This document shows, in pieces, positions 21,265 to 32,936 of a DNA stretch of 64,000 nt. Position 1 is the first letter of the stretch. Each line of letters begins with the position of its first letter. Made by a program: the position numbers and the translations under genes. The DNA is taken from positions 248,001 through 312,000 of the forward strand of contig CAWZYM010000329.1 in NCBI GenBank assembly GCA_963966185.1, read 5' to 3'. The notes below the pieces were generated by a model that saw nothing but the letters and a program-made list of their open reading frames with translations, was not told the DNA's origin and did not search any database. Origin of the DNA: Rhabditoides inermis (taxonomy: Eukaryota > Nematoda > Chromadorea > Rhabditida > Rhabditidae).

Positions 21265-24200
21265 CGTGGCGACTCGTAGCTGTTTGTGGCTGACGTTGCA
21301 ACTCGTAGATGTTCGTGGATTGTGGTTTTTGCAGCTGTTCGTGGCGGCTCGTAGCTGTTCGTGGCGGACGTTACAACTCGTAGATTTTCGTGGGTTGTGG
21401 TTTTCGTGGCTGATAGTGGTTCGTGTCGGCTCGTAGCTGTTCGTGGCTGACGTTACAACTCGTAGATGTTCGTGGATTGTGGTTTTCGCGGCTGATAGAT
21501 GTTCGTGGCGGCTCGTAGCTGTTCGTGGCTAACGTTGCAACTCGTAGATGTTCGTGGATTGTGGTTTTCACAGCTGATAGATGTTTGTGGCGGCTCGTAG
21601 CTGTTCGTGGCTGACGTTACAACTCGTAGATGTTCGTGGGATGTGGTTTTCGCAGCTGATAGATGTTTGTGGCGGCTCGTAGCTGTTCGTGGCTGACGTT
21701 ACAACTCGTAGATGTTCGTGGGATGTGGTTTTCGCAGCTGATAGATGTTCGTGGCGGCTCGTAGCTGTTCGTGGCTGACGTTACAACTCGTGGATGTTCG
21801 TGGATTGTGTTTTTTGCGGCTGATAGATGTTCGTGGCGGCTCGTAGCTGTTTGTGGCTGAAGTTGAAACTCGTAGATGTTCGTGGATTGTGACTCTCGTG
21901 GCTGACAGTTGTTCGTGGCGGCTCGTAGCTGTTCGTGGCTGACGTTGCAACTCGTAGATGCTCGTGGATTGTGGCTCTCGCGGCTGACAGTTGTTCATGG
22001 CGGCTCGTAGCTGTTCGTGGCTGACGTTGCAACTCGTAGCTGTTCGTGGCTGACGTTGCAACTCGTAGATGTTCGTGGATTGTGGTTTTCGCAGCTGATA
22101 GATGTTTGAGGCGGCTCGTAGCTGTTCGTGGCTGACGTTGCAACTCGTAGATGTTCGTGGATTGTGGTTTTCGCAGCTGATAGATGTTCGTGGCGGATCG
22201 TAGCTGTTTGTGGCTGAAGTTGCAACTCGTAGATGTTCGTGGGTTGTGGTTTTCGTTGCTGATAGTGGTTCGTGGCGGCTCGTAGCTGTTCGTGGCTGAC
22301 GTTACAACTCGTAGATGTTCGTGGATTGTGGTTTTCGCGGCTGATAGATGTTCGTGGCGGCTCGTAGCTGTTCGTGGCTGACGTTGCAACTCGTAGATGT
22401 TCGTGGATTGTGGTTTTCGCGGCTGATAGATGTTCGTGGCGGCTCGTAGCTGTTCGTGGCTGACGTTGCAACTCGTAGATGTTCGTGGATTGTGGTTTTC
22501 ACAGCTGATAGATGTTCGTGGCGGCTCGTAGCTGTTCGTGGCTGACGTTACAACTCGTAGATGTTCGTGGGATGTGGTTTTCGCAGCTGATAGATGTTCG
22601 TAGCTGTTCGTAGCTGTTCGTGGCTGACTGTACAACTCGTAGATGTTCGTGGATTGTGGTTTTTGCGGCTGATAGATGTTCGTGGCGGCTCGTAGCTGTT
22701 TGTGGCTGAAGTTGAAACTCGTAGATGTTCGTGGATTGTGACTCTCGCGGCTGACAGTTGTTTGTGGCGGCTCGTAGCTGTTCGTGGCTCACGTTGCAAC
22801 TCGTAGATGTTCGTGGATTGTGGCTCTCGCGGCTGACAGTTGTTCGTGGCGGCTCGTAGCTGTTTGTGGCTGAAGTTGAAACTCGTAGATGTTCGTGGAT
22901 TGTGACTCTCGTGGCTGACAGTTGTTCGTGGCGCCTCATAGCTGTTCGTGGCTCACGTTGCAACTCGTAGATGTTCGTGGATTGTGGCTCTCGCGGCTGA
23001 CAGTTGTTCGTGGCGGCTCGTAGCTGTTCGTGGCTGACGTTGCAACTCGTAGATGTTCGTGGATTGTGGCTCTCGCGGCTGACAGTTGTTCGTGGCGGCT
23101 CGTAGCTGTTCGTGGCTGACGTTGCAACTCGTAGCTGTTCGTGGCTGACGTTGCAACTCGTAGATGTTCGTGGATTGTGGTTTTCGCAGCTGATAGATGT
23201 TCGTGGCGGCTCGTAGCTGTTCGTGGCTGACGTTGCAACTCGTAGATGTTCGTGGATTGTGGTTTTCGCAGCTGATAGATGTTCGTGGCGGATCGTAGCT
23301 GTTTGTGGCTGAAGTTGCAACTCGTAGATGTTCGTGGGTTGTGGTTTTCGTTGCTGATAGTGGTTCGTGGCGGCTCGTAGCTGTTCGTGGCTGACGTTAC
23401 AACTCGTAGATGTTCGTGGATTGTGGTTTTCGCGGCTGATAGATGTTCGTGGCGGCTCGTAGCTGTTCGTGGCTGACGTTGCAACTCGTAGATGTTCGTG
23501 GATTGTGGCTCTCGCGGCTGACAGTTGTTCGTGGCGGCTCGTAGCTGTTCGTGGCTGACGTTGCAACTCGTAGATGCTCGTGGATTGTGGCTCTCGCGGC
23601 TGACTTCTTCGTGGCGGCTCGTAGCTGTTCGTGGCTGACGTTGCAACTCGTAGATGTTCGTGGATTGTGGTTTTCGCAGCTCATAGAAGTTCGTGGCGGC
23701 TCGTAGCTGTTCGTGGCTGACGTTACAACTCGTAGATGTTTGTGGGATGTGGTTTTCGCAGCTGATAGATGTTCGTGGCGGCTCGTAGCTGTTCGTGGCT
23801 GACGTTACAACTCGTAGAAGTTCGTGGATTGTGGTTTTCGCGGAAGATAGATGTTTGTGGCGGCTCGTAGCTGTTTGTGGCTGAAGTTGAAACTCGTAGC
23901 TGTTCGTGGCTGACGTTACAACTCGTAGATGTTCGTGGATTGTGGTTTTCGCGGCTGATAGATGTTCGTGGCGGCTCGTAGCTGTTCGTGGCTGACGTTG
24001 CAACTCGTAGATGTTCGTGGATTGTGGCTCTTGCGGCTGCCAGTTGTTCGTGGCGGCTCGTAGCTGTTCGTGGCTGACGTTGCAACTCGTAGATGCTCGT
24101 GGATTGTGGCTCTCGCGGCTGACTTCTTCGTGGCGGCTCGTAGCTGTTCGTGGCTGACGTTGCAACTCGTAGATGTTCGTGGATTGTGGTTTTCGTGGCT

Positions 24201-24869
24201 GATAGATGTTCGTGGCGGCTCGTAGCTGTTCGTGGCTGACGTTACAACTCGTAGATGTTCGTGGATTGTGACTCTTGCGGCTGCCAGTTGTTCGTGGCGG
24301 CTCGTAGCTGTTCGTGGCTGACGTTGCAACTCGTAGATGCTCGTGGATTGTGGCTCTCGCGGCTGACTTCTTCGTGGCGGCTCGTAGCTGTTCGTGGCTG
24401 ACGTTACAACTAGTAGATGTTCGTGGATTGTGGTTTTCGTGGCTGATAGATGTTCGTGGCGGCTCGTAGCTGTTCGTGGCTGACGTTACAACTCGTAGAT
24501 GTTCGTGGATTGTGACTCTCGCGGCTGACAGTTGTTCGTGGCGTCTCGTAGCTGTTCGTGGCTGACGTTCAACTCGTAGATGTTCGTGGATTGTGGTATT
24601 CGCAGCTGATAGATGTTCGTGGCGGCTCGTAGCTGTTCGTGGCTGACGTTGCAACTCGTAGATTTTCGTGGATTGTGATTTTCACAGCTGATAGATGTTT
24701 GTGGCGGCTCGTAGCTGTTCGTGGCTGACGTTACAACTCGTAGATGTTCGTGGGATGTGGTTTTCGTGGCTGATAGTGGTTCGTGGCGGCTCGTAGCTGT
24801 TCGTGGCTGACGTTACAACTCGTAGATGTTCGTGGATTGTGGTTTTCGCGGCTGATAGATGTTCGTGGC

Positions 24870-27022
24870 GGCTCGTAGCTGTTCGTGGCTGACGTTACAA
24901 CTCGTAGATGTTCGTGGGATGTGGTTTTCGCAGCTGATAGATGTTCGTGGCGGCACGTAGTTGTTCGTGGCTGACGTTACAACTCGTGGATGTTCGTGGA
25001 TTGTGTTTTTTGCGGCTGATAGATGTTCGTGGCGGCTCGTAGCTGTTTGTGGCTGAAGTTGAAACTCGTAGATGTTCGTGGATTGTGACTCTTGTGGCTG
25101 ACAGTTGTTCGTGGCGGCTCGTAGCTGTTCGTGGCTGACGTTGCAACTCGTAGATGCTCGTGGATTGTGGCTCTCGCGGCTGACAGTTGTTCATGGCGGC
25201 TCGTAGCTGTTCGTGGCTGACGTTGCAACTCGTAGATGTTCGTGGATTGTGGTTTTCGCAGCTGATAGATGTTCGTGGCGGCTCGTAGCTGTTCGTGGCT
25301 GACGTTGCAACTCGTAGATGTTCGTGGATTGTGGTTTTCGCAACTGGTAGATGTTCGTGGCGGATCGTAGCTGTTTGTGGCTGAAGTTGCAACTCGTAGA
25401 TGTTCGTGGGTTGTGGTTTTCGTTGCTGATAGTGGTTCGTGGCGGCTCGTAGCTGTTCGTGGCTGACGTTACAACTCGTAGATGTTCGTGGATTGTGGGT
25501 TTCGCGGCTGATAGATGTTCGTGGCGGCTCGTAGCTGTTCGTGGCTGACGTTGCAACTCGTAGCTGTTCGTGGATTGTGGCTCTCGCGGCTGATAGTGGT
25601 TCGTGGCGGCTCGTAGCTGTTCGTGGCTGCCGTTACAACTCGTAGATGTTCGTGGATTGTGGTTTTCGCGGCTGATAGATGTTTGTGGCGGCTCGTAGCT
25701 GTTCGTGGCTGACGTTGCAACTCGTAGATGTTCGTGGATTGTGGTTTTCGCAGCTGATAGATGTTCGTGGCGGATCGTAGCTGTTTGTGGCTGAAGTTGC
25801 AACTCGTAGATGTTCGTGGATTGCGGTTTTCGTTGCTGATAGTGGTTCGTGGCGGCTCGTAGCTGTTCGTGGCAGACGTTACAACTCGTAGATTTTCGTG
25901 GGTTGTGGTTTTCGTGGCTGATAGTGGTTCGTGGCGGCTCGTAGCTGTTCGTGGCTGACGTTACAACTCGTAGATGTTCGTGGATTGTGGTTTTCGCGGC
26001 TGTTAGATGTTCGTGGCGGCTCGTAGCTGATCGTGGCTGACGTTGCAACTCGTAGATGTTCGTGGATTGTGGTTTTCACAGCTGATAGATGTTTGTGGCG
26101 GCTCGTAGCTGTTCGTGGCTGACGTTACAACTCGTAGATGTTCGTGGGATGTGGTTTTCGCAGCTGATAGATGTTCGTGGCGGCTCGTAGCTGTTCGTGG
26201 CTGACGTTACAACTCGTGGATGTTCGTGGATTGTGTTTTTTGCGGCTGATAGATGTTCGTGGCGGCTCGTAGCTGTTTGTGGCTGAAGTTGAAACTCGTA
26301 GATGTTCGTGGATTGTGACTCTCGTGGCTGACAGTTGTTCGTGGCGGCTCGTAGCTGTTCGTGGCTGACGTTGCAACTCGTAAATGCTCGTGGATTGTGG
26401 CTCTCGCGGCTGACATGGCGGCTCGTAGCTGTTCGTGGCTGACGTTGCAACTCGTAGCTGTTCGTGGCTGACGTTGCAACTCGTAGATGTTCGTGGATTG
26501 TGGTTTTCGCAGCTGATAGATGTTCGTGGCGGCTCGTAGCTGTTCGTGGCTGACGTTGCAACTCGTAGATGTTCGTGGATTGTGGTTTTCGCAGCTGATA
26601 GATGTTCGTGGCGGATCGTAGCTGTTTGTGGCTGAAGTTGCAACTCGTAGATGTTCGTGGGTTGTGGTTTTCGTTGCTGATAGTGGTTCGTGGCGGCTTG
26701 TAGCTGTTCGTGGCTGACGTTACAACTCGTAGATGTTCGTGGATTGTGGTTTTCGCGGCTGATAGATGTTCGTGGCGGCTCGTAGCTGTTCGTGGCTGAC
26801 GTTGCAACTCGTAGCTGTTCGTGGATTGTGGCTCTCGCGGCTGATAGTGGTTCGTGGCGGCTCGTAGCTGTTCGTGGCTGACGTTACAACTCGTAGATGT
26901 TCGTGGATTGTGGTTTTCGCGGCTGATAGATGTTCGTGGCGGCTCGTAGCTGTTCGTGGCTGACGTTGCAACTCGTAGATGTTCGTGGATTGTGGTTTTC
27001 ACAGCTGATAGATGTTTGTGGC
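24870..27022 (+). repeat. 2,153-bp tandem repeat inside block A, copy 1
   Basis: Landmarks at 24,895, 25,469 and 25,879 recur at 27,048, 27,622 and 28,032. Copy 1 alone has an 8-bp deletion at about 26,415 (CTGACATGGCGG). The same pair sits in block B at 38,653 and 40,806. Edges are approximate. Confidence 0.85.
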
Positions 27023-29110
27023 GGCTCGTAGCTGTTCGTGGCTGACGTTACAACTCGTAGATGTTCGTGGGATGTGGTTTTCGCAGCTGATAGATGTTCG
27101 TGGCGGCACGTAGTTGTTCGTGGCTGACGTTACAACTCGTGGATGTTCGTGGATTGTGTTTTTTGCGGCTGATAGATGTTCGTGGCGGCTCGTAGCTGTT
27201 TGTGGCTGAAGTTGAAACTCGTAGATGTTCGTGGATTGTGACTCTTGTGGCTGACAGTTGTTCGTGGCGGCTCGTAGCTGTTCGTGGCTGACGTTGCAAC
27301 TCGTAGATGCTCGTGGATTGTGGCTCTCGCGGCTGACAGTTGTTCATGGCGGCTCGTAGCTGTTCGTGGCTGACGTTGCAACTCGTAGATGTTCGTGGAT
27401 TGTGGTTTTCGCAGCTGATAGATGTTCGTGGCGGCTCGTAGCTGTTCGTGGCTGACGTTGCAACTCGTAGATGTTCGTGGATTGTGGTTTTCGCAACTGG
27501 TAGATGTTCGTGGCGGATCGTAGCTGTTTGTGGCTGAAGTTGCAACTCGTAGATGTTCGTGGGTTGTGGTTTTCGTTGCTGATAGTGGTTCGTGGCGGCT
27601 CGTAGCTGTTCGTGGCTGACGTTACAACTCGTAGATGTTCGTGGATTGTGGGTTTCGCGGCTGATAGATGTTCGTGGCGGCTCGTAGCTGTTCGTGGCTG
27701 ACGTTGCAACTCGTAGCTGTTCGTGGATTGTGGCTCTCGCGGCTGATAGTGGTTCGTGGCGGCTCGTAGCTGTTCGTGGCTGCCGTTACAACTCGTAGAT
27801 GTTCGTGGATTGTGGTTTTCGCGGCTGATAGATGTTTGTGGCGGCTCGTAGCTGTTCGTGGCTGACGTTGCAACTCGTAGATGTTCGTGGATTGTGGTTT
27901 TCGCAGCTGATAGATGTTCGTGGCGGATCGTAGCTGTTTGTGGCTGAAGTTGCAACTCGTAGATGTTCGTGGATTGCGGTTTTCGTTGCTGATAGTGGTT
28001 CGTGGCGGCTCGTAGCTGTTCGTGGCAGACGTTACAACTCGTAGATTTTCGTGGGTTGTGGTTTTCGTGGCTGACAGTGGTTCGTGGCGGCTCGTAGCTG
28101 TTCGTGGCTGACGTTACAACTCGTAGATGTTCGTGGATTGTGGTTTTCGCGGCTGTTAGATGTTCGTGGCGGCTCGTAGCTGTTCGTGGCTGACGTTGCA
28201 ACTCGTAGATGTTCGTGGATTGTGGTTTTCACAGCTGATAGATGTTTGTGGCGGCTCGTAGCTGTTCGTGGCTGACGTTACAACTCGTAGATGTTCGTGG
28301 GATGTGGTTTTCGCAGCTGATAGATGTTCGTGGCGGCTCGTAGCTGTTCGTGGCTGACGTTACAACTCGTGGATGTTCGTGGATTGTGTTTTTTGCGGCT
28401 GATAGATGTTCGTGGCGGCTCGTAGCTGTTTGTGGCTGAAGTTGAAACTCGTAGATGTTCGTGGATTGTGACTCTCGTGGCTGACAGTTGTTCGTGGCGG
28501 CTCGTAGCTGTTCGTGGCTGACGTTGCAACTCGTAAATGCTCGTGGATTGTGGCTCTCGCGGCTGACAGTTGTTCATGGCGGCTCGTAGCTGTTCGTGGC
28601 TGACGTTGCAACTCGTAGCTGTTCGTGGCTGACGTTGCAACTCGTAGATGTTCGTGGATTGTGGTTTTCGCAGCTGATAGATGTTCGTGGCGGCTCGTAG
28701 CTGTTCGTGGCTGACGTTGCAACTCGTAGATGTTCGTGGATTGTGGTTTTCGCAGCTGATAGATGTTCGTGGCGGATCGTAGCTGTTTGTGGCTGAAGTT
28801 GCAACTCGTAGATGTTCGTGGGTTGTGGTTTTCGTTGCTGATAGTGGTTCGTGGCGGCTCGTAGCTGTTCGTGGCTGACGTTACAACTCGTAGATGTTCG
28901 TGGATTGTGGTTTTCGCGGCTGATAGATGTTCGTGGCGGCTCGTAGCTGTTCGTGGCTGACGTTGCAACTCGTAGCTGTTCGTGGATTGTGGCTCTCGCG
29001 GCTGATAGTGGTTCGTGGCGGCTCGTAGCTGTTCGTGGCTGCCGTTACAACTCGTAGATGTTCGTGGATTGTGGTTTTCGCGGCTGATAGATGTTCGTGG
29101 CGGCTCGTAG
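27023..29110 (+). repeat. 2,153-bp tandem repeat inside block A, copy 2
   Basis: Second copy, followed at 29,160-29,185 by a rearranged monomer (GATTCGCGGCTAGATG) found elsewhere only at 42,943 in block B. Edges are approximate. Confidence 0.8.
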
Positions 29111-30114
29111 CTGTTCGTGGGTGACGTTACAACTCGTAGATGTTCGTGGGATGTGGTTTTCGCGGCTGATTCGCGGCTAGATGTGGCTCTCGCGGCTGAT
29201 AGTGGTTCGTGGCGGCTCGTAGCTGTTCGTGGCTGCCGTTACAACTCGTAGATGTTCGTGGATTGTGGTTTTCGCGGCTGATAGATGTTCGTGGCGGCTC
29301 GTAGCTGTTCGTGGCTGACGTTGCAACTCGTAGATGTTCGTGGATTGCGGTTTTCACAGCTGATAGATGTTCGTGGCGGCTCGTAGCTGTTCGTGGCTGA
29401 CGTTACAACTCGTAGATGTTCGTGGGATGTGGTTTTCGCAGCTGATAGATGTTCGTAGCTGTTCGTAGCTGTTCGTGGCTGACGTTACAACTCGTAGATG
29501 TTCGTGGATTGTGGTTTTTGCGGCTGATAGATGTTCGTGGCAGCTCGTAGCTGTTTGTGGCTGAAGTTGAAACTCGTAGATGTTCGTGGATTGTGACTCT
29601 CGCGGCTGACAGTTGTTCGTGGCGGCTCGTAGCTGTTCGTGGCTCACGTTGCAACTCGTAGATGTTCGTGGATTGTGGCTCTCGCGGCTGACAGTTGTTC
29701 GTGGCGGCTCGTAGCTGTTTGTGGCTGAAGTTGAAAGTCGTAGATGTTCGTGGATTGTGACTCTCGTGGCTGACAGTTGTTCGTGGCGCCTCATAGCTGT
29801 TCGTGGCTCACGTTGCAACTCGTAGATGTTCGTGGATTGTGGCTCTCGCGGCTGACAGTTGTTCGTGGCGGCTCGTAGCTGTTCGTGGCTGAAGTTGCAA
29901 CTCGTAGATGTTCGTGGATTGTGGTTCTCGCGGCTGATAGACGTTCGTGGCGGCTCGTAGCTGTTCGTGGCTGACGTTGCAACTCGTAGCTGTTCGTGGA
30001 TTGTGGCTCTCGCGGCTGATAGTGGTTCGTGGCGGCTCGTAGCTGTTCGTGGCTGCCGTTACAACTCGTAGATGTTCGTGGATTGTGGTTTTCGCGGCTG
30101 ATAGATGTTTGTGG

Positions 30115-31957
30115 CACAAACAGCCACGAGCCGCCACGAACATCTATCAGCCGCGAGAACCACAATCCACGAACATCTACGAGTTTCAACTTCAGCCAAA
30201 AACGGCTACGAGCCGCCACGAACAACTGTCAGCCGCGAGAGCCACAATCCACGAACATCTACGAGTTGCAACGTGAGCCACGAACAGCTACGAGCCGCCA
30301 CGAACATCTATCAGCCACGAAAACCACAATACACGAACATCTACGAGTTGTAACGTCAGCCACGAACAGCTACGAGCCGCCACGAAGAAGTCAGCCGCGA
30401 GAGCCACAATCCACGAGCATCTACGAGTTGCAACGTCATCCACGAACAGCTACGAGCCGCCACGAACAACTGTCAGCCGCGAGAGCCACAATCCACGAAC
30501 ATCTACGAGTTGCAACGTGAGCCACGAACAGCTACGAGCCGCCACGAACATCTATCAGCTGCAAAAACCACATCCCACGAACATCTACGAGTTGTAACGT
30601 CGGCCACGAACAGCTACGAGCCGCCACGAACATTTATCAGCTGTAAAAACCACAATCCACGAACATCTACGAGTTGCAACGTCAGCCACGAACAGCTACG
30701 AGCCGCCACGAACATCTATCAGCCGCGAAAACCACAATTCACGAACATCTACGAGTTGTAACGTCAGCCATGAACAGCTACGAGCCGCCACGAACCACTA
30801 TCAGCCACGAAAACCACATCCCACGAACATCTACGAGTTGTAACGTCAGCCACGAACAGCTACAAGCCGCCACGAACATTTATCAGCTGTGAAAACCACA
30901 ATTCACGAACATCTACGAGTTGCAACTTCAGCCACAAACAGCTACGATCCGCCACGAACATCTATCAGCTGCGAAAACCACAATCCACGAACATCTACGA
31001 GTTGCAACGTCAGCCACGAACAGCTGAGAGTTTCAACTTCAGCCACAAACAGCTACGAGCCGCCACGAACATCTATCTTCTGCTAAAACCACAATCCACG
31101 AACATCTACGAGTTGTGACGTCAGCCACGAACAGCTACAAACCGCCACGAACAACTGTCAGCCGCGAGAGCCACAATCCACGAACACCTACGAGTTGCAA
31201 CGTCAGCCACGAACAGCTACGAGCCGCCACGAACATCTATCAGCCGCGAAAACCACAATCCACGAATATCTACGAGTTGTAACGTCAGCCACGAACAGCT
31301 ACGAGCCGCCACGAACATCTATCAGCTGCGAATACCACAATCCACGAACATCTACGAGTTGAACGTCAGCCACGAACAGCTACGAGCCGCCACGAAGAAG
31401 TCAGCCGCGAGAGCCACAATCCACGAGCATCTACGAGTTGCAACGTCAGCCACGAACAGCTACGAGCCGCCACGAACAACTGTCAGCCGCGAGAGCCACA
31501 ATCCACGAACATCTACGAGTTGCAACGTGAGCCACGAACAGCTACGAGCCGCCACGAACATCTATCAGCTGCAAAAACCACATCCCACGAACATCTACGA
31601 GTTGTAACGTCAGCCACGAACAGCTACGACCCGCCACGAACATTTATCAGCTGTGAAAACCACAATCCACGAACATCTACGAGTTGCAACGTCAGCCACG
31701 AACAGCTACGAGCCGCCACGAACATCTATCAGCCGCGAAAACCACAATCCACGAACATCTACGAGTTGTAACGTCAGCCATGAACAGCTACGAGCCGCCA
31801 CGAACCACTATCAGCCACGAAAACCACATCCCACGAACATCTACGAGTTGTAACGTCAGCCACGAACAGCTACGAGCCGCCACGAACATTTATCAGCTGT
31901 GAAAACCACAATTCACGAACATCTACGAGTTGCAACTTCAGCCACAAACAGCTACGA
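30115..31957 (-). repeat. Inverted S segment in block A
   Basis: Monomers run on the minus strand here. The left switch is a palindrome, TGTTTGTG (30106-30113), G, CACAAACA (30115-30122). The right switch is GCTACGAT meeting ATTGTGG at 31957 with AT shared. Internally, 30,337-30,947 and 31,347-31,957 are direct copies 1,010 bp apart. Confidence 0.95.
30116..31096 (-). repeat. Long inverted repeat, left arm (981 bp)
   Basis: Reverse complement of 31956-32936. Both arms share rare variants, including GCCGTTTTTGGC and GGCCGACG. The 859 bp between them (31097-31955) form the loop. Confidence 0.88.
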
Positions 31958-32936
31958 TTGTGGTTTTCGCAGAAGATAGATGTTCGTGGCGGCTCGTAGC
32001 TGTTTGTGGCTGAAGTTGAAACTCTCAGCTGTTCGTGGCTGACGTTGCAACTCGTAGATGTTCGTGGATTGTGGTTTTCGCAGCTGATAGATGTTCGTGG
32101 CGGATCGTAGCTGTTTGTGGCTGAAGTTGCAACTCGTAGATGTTCGTGAATTGTGGTTTTCACAGCTGATAAATGTTCGTGGCGGCTCGTAGCTGTTCGT
32201 GGCTGACGTTACAACTCGTAGATGTTCGTGGGATGTGGTTTTCGTGGCTGATAGTGGTTCGTGGCGGCTCGTAGCTGTTCATGGCTGACGTTACAACTCG
32301 TAGATGTTCGTGAATTGTGGTTTTCGCGGCTGATAGATGTTCGTGGCGGCTCGTAGCTGTTCGTGGCTGACGTTGCAACTCGTAGATGTTCGTGGATTGT
32401 GGTTTTCACAGCTGATAAATGTTCGTGGCGGCTCGTAGCTGTTCGTGGCCGACGTTACAACTCGTAGATGTTCGTGGGATGTGGTTTTTGCAGCTGATAG
32501 ATGTTCGTGGCGGCTCGTAGCTGTTCGTGGCTCACGTTGCAACTCGTAGATGTTCGTGGATTGTGGCTCTCGCGGCTGACAGTTGTTCGTGGCGGCTCGT
32601 AGCTGTTCGTGGATGACGTTGCAACTCGTAGATGCTCGTGGATTGTGGCTCTCGCGGCTGACTTCTTCGTGGCGACTCGTAGCTGTTCGTGGCTGACGTT
32701 ACAACTCGTAGATGTTCGTGTATTGTGGTTTTCGTGGCTGATAGATGTTCGTGGCGGCTCGTAGCTGTTCGTGGCTCACGTTGCAACTCGTAGATGTTCG
32801 TGGATTGTGGCTCTCGCGGCTGACAGTTGTTCGTGGCGGCTCGTAGCCGTTTTTGGCTGAAGTTGAAACTCGTAGATGTTCGTGGATTGTGGTTCTCGCG
32901 GCTGATAGATGTTCGTGGCGGCTCGTGGCTGTTTGT
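31956..32936 (+). repeat. Long inverted repeat, right arm (981 bp)
   Basis: Partner of 30116-31096; the match ends where GTTTGTAAC replaces GTTTGTGCC. Related forward-oriented sequence with the GCAGAAGATAG marker also occurs near 59,681, 60,935 and 62,271, so this arm is probably the original orientation. Confidence 0.88.
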
